Assembly: GCF_000772945.1 (NCBI RefSeq)
Contig: NZ_JPVN01000001.1
Span: forward strand, 248,001-312,000
Length of the DNA: 64,000 nt
Source of the DNA: Ureibacillus manganicus DSM 26584
GTDB taxonomy: Bacteria; Bacillota; Bacilli; Bacillales_A; Planococcaceae
Direction of reading: 5' to 3'
Under the pieces are notes generated by a model. The model saw nothing but the letters and a program-made list of their open reading frames with translations, did no database searches and was not told the origin of the DNA. Positions 34,850 through 45,400 of the stretch are shown here, piece by piece; the stretch's first letter is position 1; each line of letters starts with the position of its first letter. Position numbers and translations under genes: made by a program.

Positions 34850-35794
34850 TTAGATGACCTCCTTTATAGTCGGAGATGCTGCTACAAAATGTGTTTCAGT
34901 AACTGGTACTAAATCAAATACTCGTCCTTTTTCGTCGAATGATAGATTATGCTCTTTTTGATAATGAGTTTCTACATTCACTCGTTCACGCTTACGCTCT
35001 ATTCTTCCTATTGGTGATACTTCTGGAATAGCTGAAAGTAAACGTTTTGTGTAAATATGCTGTGGGTTTTCAAAGATTTCCTTCGTATTTCCAGTTTCAA
35101 CAAAGCGTCCCTTATACATTATTGAAATATGCTCACACATATGCTTTACAACGCCCAAATCGTGAGAGATAAATAAGTAAGTTAAGCCGTACTCATTTTG
35201 AATGTCTTTCATAAAGTTTAAAACTTGTGCCTGTACTGATAAGTCAAGTGCTGACACTGGCTCATCAGCAATAATTACTTTTGGATTTGTTGCAATTGCC
35301 CTAGCAATTCCAAGGCGTTGTTTTTGTCCACCCGAGAATTCATGTGGATATTTTAACTTTGCATCCTCTGGCATCCCAACGATTGCAAGAAGTTCGTTTA
35401 TTCTTTTTCGTTCTTCTTGTGGAGATAAGCTTAAAAAATTACGAATCGGCTCTGCTAAAATATCTTGAACACGCTTTCTTGGATTCATAGCAGAATGGGA
35501 ATCTTGGAATATCATCTGAATATCTCGGTTATATGCCGATTTTCGATCACGGCGTTTGTTTGTTACATCTTCACCTTCATATATGATTTTTCCAGAAGTT
35601 ATTTTTTCTAGTCCAATAATAGATTTACCAGTTGTTGACTTTCCACATCCAGATTCACCAACAAGCCCGTAAGCCTTTCCTTTTTCAAACTCCATACTGA
35701 TTCCATCAACTGCATGTACATGGTCTATTACTCTATTAAAAAATCCACCACGTACTGGATAATGTACTTTTAAATTATCAATCTGCATAAACAT
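34850..35794 (-). CDS. oppF: Oligopeptide ABC transporter ATPase OppF
   Basis: A 314-residue ABC ATPase. Walker [10 protein letters not shown] (about 45-53), signature FSGGQKQRLGIARA (about 150), Walker B VIIADEPVSALD, and the family C-terminal segment PQHIYTKRLLSAIPEV. Unlike OppD it lacks a CxC-type end. It powers peptide uptake together with OppD. The start overlaps the oppD end by 17 bp. Confidence 0.94.
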   Translation of the reverse strand: MFMQIDNLKVHYPVRGGFFNRVIDHVHAVDGISMEFEKGKAYGLVGESGCGKSTTGKSIIGLEKITSGKIIYEGEDVTNKRRDRKSAYNRDIQMIFQDSHSAMNPRKRVQDILAEPIRNFLSLSPQEERKRINELLAIVGMPEDAKLKYPHEFSGGQKQRLGIARAIATNPKVIIADEPVSALDLSVQAQVLNFMKDIQNEYGLTYLFISHDLGVVKHMCEHISIMYKGRFVETGNTKEIFENPQHIYTKRLLSAIPEVSPIGRIERKRERVNVETHYQKEHNLSFDEKGRVFDLVPVTETHFVAASPTIKEVI

Positions 35795-36803
35795 GATGGC
35801 TACCCCCTATATCACTCTTGAAATGGAAATGTTTCCAACAAGTACATCTTACGAAATGACCTGGTGAAATTTCATGTAAAGTAGGGTTATCCTCATGCGC
35901 TTCTTCAGGTATCCAAGAAATCCTTGAAGAAAAACGACATCCTTCTCTTGGTAGGTTCGTCAGAGAAGGTACAATTCCTTCAATTACATTTAATCGAGTA
36001 TTCTCCTGACTCATTTGTGGAATGGAATTAAATAAAGATCTTGTATATGGATGTTTTGGATTACTGAACAGTTCTTCAACTGGAGCTACTTCAATTATTT
36101 CCCCTGCATACATTACAGCTACACGATCCGCTATTTCAGCTACAACACCTAAATCGTGAGTGATTAATATAATTCCAGCACCTGTTTCGTTTTGTAAGTC
36201 AATTAATAAATCCAGAATTTGAGCTTGAATCGTTACATCAAGAGCAGTAGTTGGTTCATCCGCAATGATAATTTGCGGTTTACAAGAGATTGCAATGGCT
36301 ATTATTACCCTCTGTCTCATCCCACCAGATAATTGGTGTGGGAATTGACGAGCTACACGTTCAGGATTATTAATCCCCACTTGATTTAACAGCTCAAGTA
36401 CACGTTCTTTTCTTTGTTCTTTCGTTAACTTTGTATGATAAATCAAACTTTCTTCAATTTGATCTCCAATTCTCATTAGTGGATTTAATGCAGATAAAGG
36501 GTCTTGGAAAATCATACTGATATCTAAACCACGAACATCGTTTAGTTCTTCCTCTGTCATTTCTGCTAAATTTTTATTTTTGTATAGTATTTCTCCTTGA
36601 ATACGCGTTTTGTTTCGATCAAGCAATCCAATGATTGATGTTGCTAACGTACTTTTTCCACAACCAGACTCACCTACGATTGCGAGAATTTCATTTTTGC
36701 GAAGTGATAAAGAAACATTGTCGACTGCATCGAAGTATGTATCTTTAATACGAAACCCAGTATGTAAGTTCTTAATTCTCAACAGCTCATCAGTTGTCTT
36801 CAA
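35778..36803 (-). CDS. oppD: Oligopeptide ABC transporter ATPase OppD
   Basis: A 341-residue ABC ATPase. Walker [10 protein letters not shown] (about 43-51), signature [14 protein letters not shown], Walker [19 protein letters not shown]. The C-terminal oligopeptide-domain contains GCRFSSRI and [10 protein letters not shown]; the usual Cys cluster for this tail is partly kept. It is the first gene of oppDFBCA, an order different from the classical oppABCDF. The start is TTG at 36803, fixed by AAGGAGGAG. Confidence 0.93.
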   Translation of the reverse strand: MKTTDELLRIKNLHTGFRIKDTYFDAVDNVSLSLRKNEILAIVGESGCGKSTLATSIIGLLDRNKTRIQGEILYKNKNLAEMTEEELNDVRGLDISMIFQDPLSALNPLMRIGDQIEESLIYHTKLTKEQRKERVLELLNQVGINNPERVARQFPHQLSGGMRQRVIIAIAISCKPQIIIADEPTTALDVTIQAQILDLLIDLQNETGAGIILITHDLGVVAEIADRVAVMYAGEIIEVAPVEELFSNPKHPYTRSLFNSIPQMSQENTRLNVIEGIVPSLTNLPREGCRFSSRISWIPEEAHEDNPTLHEISPGHFVRCTCWKHFHFKSDIGGSHHVYAD

Positions 36804-36862
36804 AAAATACTCCTCCTTCCAAACTATTATTTAAATTTTACAAATCTTTTAAATTTATAAAA

Positions 36863-36892
36863 ATTATATTCAAGAAATTTACTTCTTGTCAA
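36863..36892 (-). promoter_or_regulatory. Sigma-A promoter of oppDFBCA
   Basis: On the minus strand a perfect TTGACA (36887-36892), 18 bp, then a perfect TATAAT (36863-36868), 60 bp before oppD. The rest of the 36804-37120 gap is AT-rich with no gene. Confidence 0.88.
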
Positions 36893-37120
36893 TGTAAATT
36901 ACGAGAATTTTTAAAATTTTCGTAAATTCGACAGAATTCGACACAAATATTACCAAAACTTTACATAAATATGATTACAATTAATTATATGTCTCGTTCT
37001 AATTTATTATTAAATTCACATTTTTTTGTATGAAATTTAATATTTTAAGAGAGTACCTTGTTTAAATTTCCCTTGTCAAATCTATGTTTATTGCGCTAGT
37101 GTAGTAAAGCATAAAATTAC

Positions 37121-37167
37121 AAAAAAAGAGCTTCCTAAAGAGAAAAATCAATTTAGGTAGCTCTTTT
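37121..37167 (-). terminator. Terminator after the GH13-like gene
   Basis: On the minus strand AGAGCTACCTAAA and TTTAGGAAGCTCT form the stem, followed by TTTTTTTG. Confidence 0.85.
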
Positions 37168-37179
37168 AATGAAATTCAT

Positions 37180-38637
37180 TTATTTATTATTTGCTGTTTT
37201 ATTTCGTTTAGCTTTTCTCATAATTGCAACAATAAAAGCAATAAAAATTATATATACTAGGCCTAAAGCAGCTAGATATGCAACATTAATACCTCTCTCA
37301 TCAATTACCTGAAAAATCTCTACGATTTCTCTGTCCAGTACGATTGGATATGTACCTTCATCATTTACACGGACAAGCTCTGATTCAAGCATTCCCTGAA
37401 GTTCCTTGCCCTCTCCAACCAAATCACCTGATATATCAATTCTTTGTGTCATACCGGTATTATTAATAACTACAATCCATTTTTCAGTGTCAGAAGATCG
37501 CATAAAAGTTAATAGACCATTTTCATTTTCTATTAATTTAAATTCTCCGTTTCGCAACGTGTCAGAACTATTTCTTAACGTTTGAACATTTTTAATATAG
37601 TCAACCAACTCTGAATCAGTTTTAAAATTGTAGATTTGATGCGATTCCGGACCAGCTTCACCATTCATTGCAATTTCTGTACCATATTGCATTACTGGAA
37701 GCCCTGGTAAAAGTAAAGTTGACGCTATAGATAGTTTTACCCTTGTTGGTGGGTGCGCTTCTACATCCATAATGAAGCGATCTGAGTTTGTATGGTCAAC
37801 CATAAGTTGTGTAGGTTGTCCTTCTCCATTCATAAATGCCTCTAAATTTTTTAATTGTTGTGAGGAATCTTGGTCAACATTTTTATAAATTGAACGGTAA
37901 ATTTGATACGTGTCATCAAAGTAACTAGCATCAAAATCAGCATCGCTTTGTTCGTTAGAGATGACATAAATAGAAGGATTCACTTCTTTTATAGCCGCAA
38001 TTAATTCATTGATGAAATCAGTGTTAGCTCCATCTAAATTGGTTAATCTTACCCCACCAATATCGTAAGTAGAGGCAAATTCAACAACTGATTTTAGTAA
38101 TGCTTGTTGCACATCTACATTCGATAAATCCCATTTTGCTTGTCCATCTGAAGTTTCTAGAACCCAGTTTGCTTTTGATGGGTCTTGAGCCCACTCATGG
38201 TTTTCACTCACAAAAGATATTGGGAAGTCAATCATCGTTTTAATCTTATTGTTGTTTAGTGTTGAAACTAATGTTTTAAATTCTTCTTCTGTACCAAATC
38301 GTGGTTCAAATCCTGTATAAGTTGTCACAAGGGAACCATCATATTGTTCTGTTGGGAAAACAGATCCTAAAGAAACGACAGTAAAGCCCATTTTAGTAAT
38401 TTGGGAAAGTTGTTGTATGATCCCCACAAAATCTCCACCTGTAAAGTACGTTGGGTCTTGTGAGTTTGAATCTAGATCGTTTGCACTTGTGCCATTGAAA
38501 TAACGATCGACTAATAAATCATATATACTTTCATCTGCAATTGTTCTTGTTTCCTCTGCACTCACTATTGGTGCAACTGATAAAGAGGCTGCAAGTACAG
38601 TCGCCGCAATGGTACTAATCCATTTTGTAATCTTCAA
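37180..38637 (-). CDS. Membrane-anchored GH13 (alpha-amylase-like) protein, probably inactive
   Basis: A 485-residue exported protein. A signal peptide (MKITKWISTIAATVLAASLS...VSA) leads a GH13-type barrel: opening SIYDLLVDRYFNG, region I DFPISFVSENH, region II GGVRLTNLDG, region III VISNEQSD, region IV VDHTNSDRF. A C-terminal helix (VAYLAALGLVYIIFIAFIVA) with a basic tail anchors it. The catalytic nucleophile Asp of region II (GxRxD) is Thr here, and the Asp of the NHD motif in region IV is also Thr. Only the Glu of region III remains. It probably binds but does not cut glucans. AGGAG sets the TTG start at 38637. Confidence 0.85.
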   Translation of the reverse strand: MKITKWISTIAATVLAASLSVAPIVSAEETRTIADESIYDLLVDRYFNGTSANDLDSNSQDPTYFTGGDFVGIIQQLSQITKMGFTVVSLGSVFPTEQYDGSLVTTYTGFEPRFGTEEEFKTLVSTLNNNKIKTMIDFPISFVSENHEWAQDPSKANWVLETSDGQAKWDLSNVDVQQALLKSVVEFASTYDIGGVRLTNLDGANTDFINELIAAIKEVNPSIYVISNEQSDADFDASYFDDTYQIYRSIYKNVDQDSSQQLKNLEAFMNGEGQPTQLMVDHTNSDRFIMDVEAHPPTRVKLSIASTLLLPGLPVMQYGTEIAMNGEAGPESHQIYNFKTDSELVDYIKNVQTLRNSSDTLRNGEFKLIENENGLLTFMRSSDTEKWIVVINNTGMTQRIDISGDLVGEGKELQGMLESELVRVNDEGTYPIVLDREIVEIFQVIDERGINVAYLAALGLVYIIFIAFIVAIMRKAKRNKTANNK

Positions 38638-38852
38638 GAATATCCATCTCCTATCAAATATTGCTCGACACTTTTTTATATAATTTCTGAACAATATTAA
38701 ATCCATCGTAATTTTACCAAACAATATAGTTAAAGTGCTATTATTTCCAAATAAATTGAGCATTTGCAAAAACAATTGCGACGAAAAGGTGACAAATGGT
38801 TGACTGATTAACAATACTGGTGGAGGACATCTCATCTTTAATTTCGCCTCGG

Positions 38853-39208
38853 ATATGTACTTGAGATGTGGCATCAAAGACTTTTCAACTTCATTTTCGT
38901 TCGGAAATGTTCTTGAGAAGCGGGATCAAAGACATTTTTTCAGTTGGAAATGTCCTTGAGAGGTCGTATCAAGGACATTTCACCATGGTTTTCAGTCGGA
39001 TATGTCCTTGAGAGGTCGTATCAAAGACATTTCACCATGATTTTCATTCGGAAATGTCCTTGAGAGGCGGGATCAAAGACATTTCACCATGGTTTTCAGT
39101 CGGATATGTCCTTGAGAGGCGGGATCAAAGACATTTCACCATGATTTTCATTCGGAAATGTCCTTGAGAAGCGAGATCAAAGACATTTCATGTTGATTTT
39201 TAGTCCCA
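38853..39208. repeat. 52-bp hairpin array, type I units
   Basis: Seven units, with TGTNCTTGAG beginning at 38856, 38908, 38951, 39003, 39055, 39107 and 39159. Spacing is 52 bp except one 43-bp unit. Each unit reads AAATGTCCTTGA - GAGGCGGGA - TCAAAGACATTT, a 12-bp arm pair with one mismatch, then a 19-20 nt linker such as CACCATGATTTTCATTCGG. Linkers alternate between ATGATTTTCATTCGG and ATGGTTTTCAGTCGG. The array is non-coding, since 52 is not a multiple of 3. It continues in phase into the type II units. Confidence 0.95.
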
Positions 39209-39545
39209 ATTTTCCCTAATCACATTCATGAATGACATTTTAACTGAGTTTCTACTTCCAAATGTTCTTCAGCACCCTGATGAACGACATTTCAACTGGA
39301 TTTCTTCTTCCAAATGTCCTTAATCACCCTAATGAATGACATTTTAACTGGATTTCTTCTTCCAAATGTCTTTCATCACCCTTATGAACGACATTTTAAC
39401 TGCGTTTCTACTTCCAAATGTCTTTCATCACCCTCATGAACGACATTTTAACTACGTTTCTACTTCCAAATGTCTTTCATCACCCTCATGAACGACATTT
39501 TAACTGCGTTTCTACTTCCAAATGTCCTTCATCATCCACCCTAAC
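39209..39545. repeat. 52-bp hairpin array, type II units
   Basis: Seven units beginning at 39211, 39263, 39315, 39367, 39419, 39471 and 39523, every one exactly 52 bp apart and exactly in phase with type I (39159 + 52 = 39211). The unit is AAATGTCTTTCAT - CACCCTC - ATGAACGACATTT plus the linker TAACTGCGTTTCTACTTCC. The arms are the same as type I but the core differs. The first unit is degenerate. The array ends near 39545, after which 50 bp precede the yisL terminator. Confidence 0.95.
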
Positions 39546-39595
39546 TCAAGATTATTGGCTACTCTTTAACCCAAGAAATCGCACCCAAAACATAA

Positions 39596-39631
39596 AAAAA
39601 AACGCAAAGTACATAGTACTTTGCGCAGATA
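39596..39631 (-). terminator. Terminator after yisL
   Basis: On the minus strand GCGCAAAGTACTATGTACTTTGCG forms the stem, followed by TTTTTTTT. Confidence 0.88.
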
Positions 39632-39632
39632 A

Positions 39633-39995
39633 TTAAAATAATTTCGCACCCATTGGTAATTTAAATCCATAGAATAAAGTTGCAAATAAGAATACAGCAA
39701 ATAAAATCCAGAATATCATTGTTGGCTTATCTTTTGATTTACGAACAAGTACCATTTCCATCATACCAATCGTTAAGATTCCTAAAAGGAACTTGATACC
39801 ATATTCCATACCCATACCATAACTCATTGTTTTATAGAACAGTGCGCCACCAGTAATAATAATTAAAATATAGAATAATCGTAAAACCATGTGAATCGCT
39901 TTTGAACTAGATGCTAGTGCTGCAACTAAAAATAATACGATTGCAATAACCCATGTAGCAATGTGTAAATGTGTTGAGTCAGTTAAAAAACTCAT
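39633..39995 (-). CDS. yisL: UPF0344 family membrane protein YisL
   Basis: A 120-residue protein starting MSFLTDSTHLHIATWVIAI with four membrane helices and the conserved MVLRLFYILIIITGG and MEMVLVRKSKDKP stretches of YisL. Function unknown. It follows yisK on the same strand as in B. subtilis (yisK-yisL). GTGGGG precedes the ATG. Confidence 0.88.
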   Translation of the reverse strand: MSFLTDSTHLHIATWVIAIVLFLVAALASSSKAIHMVLRLFYILIIITGGALFYKTMSYGMGMEYGIKFLLGILTIGMMEMVLVRKSKDKPTMIFWILFAVFLFATLFYGFKLPMGAKLF

Positions 39996-40091
39996 TGTTT
40001 CCCCACCTTTATTGTCATATCATTCATATCCTACCAGACTCAAGTTAGGGATTCAAATATAATAGTTTGTCTATATTATATAAAAGTTATG

Positions 40092-40994
40092 CTATTCAAA
40101 GCGGTTTACTAAAGTACCAATTCCCTCGATAGAAATCTTCACTTCATCACCAGCTCGTAAGAAAGTTGGTGGATTCATACCTTTCCCAACACCAGCAGGA
40201 GTACCTGTTAAAATAACATCACCAGGTTCTAATGTTACATATTGAGATAGTATTGAAATTAGATCTTCCACAGAGAACATCATGTCTTTTGTTGAACCGT
40301 TTTGACGTATTTCACCATTAACTTTTGTTACTACAGTTAGATTTTGTGGATTAGGAATTTCATCTTTTGTTACTAGATATGGACCCATAGGACAAGAGCC
40401 ATCTAAAGATTTTCCTAAGAAAAACTGAATATGACGTTCTTGAAGGTCACGAGCTGTAATGTCATTTGCAATCGTATAGCCAAATATGTAGTCAATTGCT
40501 TGGTTTTTAGGAATATCCTTCCCTGACTTTCCAATGACAACAGCAAGTTCACCTTCATAATCCAATGCATTTGTTTTGTTTGCATGAATAGGTAATACTT
40601 GTTGGTCTGCAGCGATGGAAGTTGGAGCTTTTGTAAACACGACTAAGTTTTTCGGTGCTTCTTTTGCACCCATTTCTTTTGCATGTTCATTGTAATTTTT
40701 ACCGATACAAATAACGTTTTTTGGCGTTCTTGGAATTGGTGATAACCATTCGATGGAAGAAAAGTCATATTTATATTGATTCTCTACACCTGACTCCTTA
40801 GCAGCTTCAATTAGTTGTCTAATTTTCTCAACAAAATCAAAGCCTATAGCGATTCCGCCGATAATATCTGATGGAAAAGAAGGGAAAACTTTCAAATCTT
40901 GTTGGATTTTTAATACATCCCACACTGCATCTTCTTTCTTAACTTTCGGTCCAAATTTAACTTCACCATTTAATTTAAAAGATAAAATCTTCAT
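40092..40994 (-). CDS. yisK: Fumarylacetoacetate hydrolase family protein YisK
   Basis: A 300-residue FAH-fold enzyme. The N-terminal cap (1-95) leads to the hydrolase/decarboxylase core: PKNVICIGKNYNEHAKEMG, DYEGELAVVIGKSGKDI with metal-binding Glu, GYTIANDITARDLQ with Asp, and GDVILTGTPAGVG. YisK of B. subtilis has been reported as an oxaloacetate decarboxylase that also interacts with the actin homologue Mbl. Mg/Mn enzyme in the cytoplasm. Confidence 0.9.
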   Translation of the reverse strand: MKILSFKLNGEVKFGPKVKKEDAVWDVLKIQQDLKVFPSFPSDIIGGIAIGFDFVEKIRQLIEAAKESGVENQYKYDFSSIEWLSPIPRTPKNVICIGKNYNEHAKEMGAKEAPKNLVVFTKAPTSIAADQQVLPIHANKTNALDYEGELAVVIGKSGKDIPKNQAIDYIFGYTIANDITARDLQERHIQFFLGKSLDGSCPMGPYLVTKDEIPNPQNLTVVTKVNGEIRQNGSTKDMMFSVEDLISILSQYVTLEPGDVILTGTPAGVGKGMNPPTFLRAGDEVKISIEGIGTLVNRFE

Positions 40995-41161
40995 TTTAAA
41001 TGCGCTCCTTATAGTTAATACTGCGTGAAGAATAGTAATAATATTATTAGATTAATAACATTTCCTTTTCTATCATGCAATTTGTAAATAATTTATTGAT
41101 TAAACTGCTCAATAAATTTGATTCCATCATACATCAAACATTTTCAATTTGCCTACTATTT

Positions 41162-42325
41162 TTAAAATGTTTTCTGATAATTTATTTTCTTTACTACTGC
41201 TTCAAGCGGTCCTTGTTTAAATTTCATGAACCAAGTAAGAGCAAATATAATCTGTACTATAAAAATAGCTATGGCAATTAGGACACCCATTTGTACAGTT
41301 ACACGACCATATAAACCAAAACCAAAGTCATAAAAAATAATCGAACAAATGATAGATTGCATAATATAAATAGTTAATGACATCCGCCCAACTTGTCCAA
41401 TAGGACGCAAAATCTTTGGTAATAGTGGTAACATGCAAATACAAACAATTAATGCCATATACCCTAATGATAAAATTGGTCCGCCTATATAAACTTTTAA
41501 ATATTCAAGTAAATAAGTTCTTTCAAATATATATGGCGCGCTTTTAATAAATAACCCTAGACCCATTCCTACAACAGCCAGTGTGATCCATAAGCCTATT
41601 AAATTTTTTGCCCTTTCAATTAAACGCCATTTTGCCAAGGCAGCCCCTATTAACATATACGGAAGAATTGTGAATAAAGCTGATAGCCACATTGCTGGGT
41701 TCATTTGAACAGATAGATCATTCAATCTCTGATTAAATGCATCAAACCAGTTTCCAATTCCGTAAGCAGTAATAGCATTTTCAACCATTACAATATCAAC
41801 TGACATCGCTTCGTAAACTTTATTTGCTATTCCAGCCATACCATAAACACTTAAAATTAAAAAGTGCATTAATCCGAAAATCACTAATCCAAACGTAAGA
41901 ATCATTTTAGGACTAAAAGGAATAAATAATAGTAGAAAAACACCACAAAATGCATACATTGCCAAAATATCGCCCCACCAAATAAAGAGGGCATGAATCA
42001 TTCCTAAAACAAATAGAATAATCATTCTTTTTCTTGCAAATGAATAGAACCGAATACCTGTATTCTCTGCTTTTACATATTGCATAGCAATACCATATCC
42101 AAACAACATTGAAAACAATGGATAGAAACTACTTTGAACATAGATATCCAATGTTTGAAGCCAAATAATATCCATAGCTTCTCTAAACCAGTCTTGCAAG
42201 TCAATATGTGGCATTGGCAAATAGAACCCAAACATGTTAACAAGTAAAATTCCTAATAAACTAAAGCCTCTTATTATATCTAATGAATCGATTCGCTCAT
42301 TTAATGTAGTTGGTTTAAAATCCAC
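41162..42325 (-). CDS. DUF418 family membrane protein
   Basis: A 387-residue protein with about ten membrane helices. The N-terminal RIDSLDIIRGFSLLGILLVNMFGF and QSSFYPLFSMLFGYGIAMQ, and a C-terminal GPLEAVVKKI, identify the DUF418/YeiB-type family, which is related to acyltransferase-3 membrane proteins. Substrate unknown. AAAGGGGTCGAATT favours the GTG at 42325. It lies downstream of addA, separated by about 110 bp. Confidence 0.85.
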   Translation of the reverse strand: MDFKPTTLNERIDSLDIIRGFSLLGILLVNMFGFYLPMPHIDLQDWFREAMDIIWLQTLDIYVQSSFYPLFSMLFGYGIAMQYVKAENTGIRFYSFARKRMIILFVLGMIHALFIWWGDILAMYAFCGVFLLLFIPFSPKMILTFGLVIFGLMHFLILSVYGMAGIANKVYEAMSVDIVMVENAITAYGIGNWFDAFNQRLNDLSVQMNPAMWLSALFTILPYMLIGAALAKWRLIERAKNLIGLWITLAVVGMGLGLFIKSAPYIFERTYLLEYLKVYIGGPILSLGYMALIVCICMLPLLPKILRPIGQVGRMSLTIYIMQSIICSIIFYDFGFGLYGRVTVQMGVLIAIAIFIVQIIFALTWFMKFKQGPLEAVVKKINYQKTF

Positions 42326-42437
42326 AATTCGACCCCTTTCTAACAATCATATTTTGACGATACCGACTTATAATGACCGTCGAATTGGTTTGGGAGAGGA
42401 TGTTTATTATAGAAACCTCCCATCCTCTCATCCTAAT

Positions 42438-45400
42438 TTACAGTTGTATATCCTTTACTGCGTTGTACAAATAAACAACTTTTTCATCAACATCAAATCC
42501 TAAAACAGCTTTTACAGCTTCACTATAAATTCTGAGTTGAACACCATAACGTTCAGTCATTTCTTTCGTAAGTAGAGGTTCCTCTGCAAAACGTGGTAAA
42601 ATTTTATCTGTTTTATAGTCCAGTAAGATCCATCTGTCATTTTCATCCAAGAATAAACAGTCGATAATCCCTTGTATAATCTGTCGGTCTCCATCTACAT
42701 CCGTTCTACTTAATGTAAATGGTAATTCTCGATAGATTTTTTTAGCATGGATAAAACGTTTCCCGATAGCTGACTCAAAAAACTGCATAACCTTTTCACA
42801 ATCAACTTCTTTCATTTCTTCTTCTGTTAACAGTTGTCGATTGACTAGATTTTGCAAGTACTCATTGATCTTTTCAATTGAGTCAAACCCTTCCTTAGGG
42901 GCATGTTGCATAACTGTATGAACAGCAGTACCTATTTCTGTACTAGTCAATCCTTCTTGATGGAGGAACACAGGTCTCTTTGCGACAGATTTAAATGTTC
43001 GGTGCTCCAAGAATTCCATTTCATCTTGTTCTTCTAAACGTTGCAGATTTTCGATTCGCTTAATTTCTGTAACACTTGTTTTAGATTTTTTTGTGATTGA
43101 CTGTTGGAACGGATAGTTTGCAGTAAATCTTTTATTGATTTCTTCATACAAGGTTTCATCTACTTCATGTAAAACTTGTCCTTCCTTTTCGTCTTCAACA
43201 TTCCAATTGTTACTATTTGAGAATGTTTCATTTGAAATAGCTGATATTTTCCATAAAGATGGATGTTGCACTGGCGAAAAAGAATGGTCATAGTATGATG
43301 AGAAGCATTCATGTCTTGCAATAGCTGGACCGATCCAATCTAGGTAAGTTTTTGCTCGTGCTCTTACATACTCTGGAAGCATTGCGCTTGATGAATGACC
43401 TGCTTCACACCATTTTGCGAAAGTTTTCTCATAATCCTTAACTGATCCAACTAAAATTAGGCGTTCTTTTGCACGGGTCATAGCGACATATAAAATACGC
43501 ATTTCTTCCGCTTTCATCTCTAAAATCTTCTTTTCCTTCATCGCTAAAAAAGGTAGAGATGTATACATAATCCTGTTTTCTGGATCTATAGCTTTTACAG
43601 CAAAACCATATTTTTGGTCGAACAAATAGGAGTTAGAGAAGTCTTTTTGATTGAATTCTCGTCCAAGTCCTGCAACAAATACAACAGGAAACTCTAGTCC
43701 TTTCGATGAGTGGATCGTGACTAATCGAACAACGTCATCTTTCTCACCAATTGATTTTGCTACACCTAAATCATCTCCCCTAGACTTCATTCGATTGATA
43801 AAGCGTAAAAATCGGAACAATCCTCGGAATGATGTTTTTTCATACATTAACGCACGATCATGCAATGTTCTTAAATTGGCCTGGCGCTGTTTGCCATTTG
43901 CCATAGCCCCTGCCATTTCATAATAGTTGGTGTCACTATAAATCTTCCATATTAAATCTGCTAGTGACCCTCTTCTTGCCATATCTCTCCATACTTCAAG
44001 GTTCTGTAGGAACACATGGAGTTTCTCTGCAGTCGTGTATGAAATGCCCGAGCGTTCTTCTTTGACAAACGTCTTCATAGCCTCATAGAAAGGCACATTT
44101 TTCTTCGCTAAACGAATAAGTGCTAGTTCATTTTCCTTTAATCCAACAAATGGTGAGCGTAAGACAGAAGCCAAAGGTATATCTTGATATGGATTATCTA
44201 CAACAGATAGAACATTTAACATAACCATGACTTCTAACGCCTCAAAATAACCTTTTGAGGATTCAGCATAAAGTGGGATTCCAGCAGCTTTAAATTCTTC
44301 GACCAAATCGCTAGACCAATTCATTGATCGCATTAGAATAACGATATCACTATACCGCAGTGGACGAACTCTTTTTTCCGGATCTTTTTCTTTGGCATTA
44401 TAAACAGTTGCTCCACTTGCCATTAATTCTTTAATTCGTTTAATAATAAATCTTGCTTCTTGTTGAGATTTTGCAATTTCTTCTTCACTAATTGTATCAA
44501 CTGCTTTAAATTCATCTTCTAGTTCTTCAGATTCCCCATTATCTTGATACTCATATAAAACTGCTAATTCAACAGGGGTTTCCACTTCATCATAAGGCGC
44601 ACTTGGTTTTAAGCCTGCTTTTTCGTCATAAACAATTTCACCAACTGATTGTCCCATAATTTGTTCAAATACAAAATTTGTTGCATGTAAAACTTCTTTT
44701 CGACTTCGGAAGTTAGCATTCAAATCTATTTTCAAACCAGATGAAACAGAAACAGGTTTTTCTTCAAAGGTTAAATATTTGTTTAAAAATAACATAGGCT
44801 CCGCTAGACGGAATCGATAAATTGATTGTTTAACATCTCCAACCATAAACAGATTTCCATCGGCTTCTTTACCAGACTTCACTAAATTCAAAATTGTTTC
44901 TTGAAGCATATTTGTATCTTGATATTCATCTACAAGAACTTCCTTAAACTTTGCTTGAAAATCATTTGCCACATCAGATGGTTGTAATTTTCCACTTTGA
45001 TTAACAGATAAAATTTCAAGAGCGTAGTGTTCTAAGTCTGAGAAATCTAAAAGTCCGCGCTCTAATTTAGCATCTTTAAATTTCTTACCGTAGTTTTCTG
45101 TCAGTTCAACTAATGTTTCAATCATAGGTGCCATCAAACGAATTTCTTCTATTAATCTTAAAGGTGTTCTAGTGAAAAAATCGTCTTTAATTTTAGAAAC
45201 TACTTTTTTCGCTTGGTCCCGTTTATCCTTGGCCAATTTCTTTAACTCAGGATCACTATCTTGTTTTTTTCGGGATAACGTCGCCCACTTTAACGAATGA
45301 AAGTATTCATACAATTCTTCCCATGTACTGTTCTCTAATCGTCTGAAAGCTTCCTGCAATAACACAAAGTCTAACTCAGCAGTTTCACCATATGGAGCAG

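Noticed and set aside
38853-39545. CRISPR array
   Set aside because: Linkers between hairpins are themselves repeated; there are no unique spacers and no cas genes nearby.
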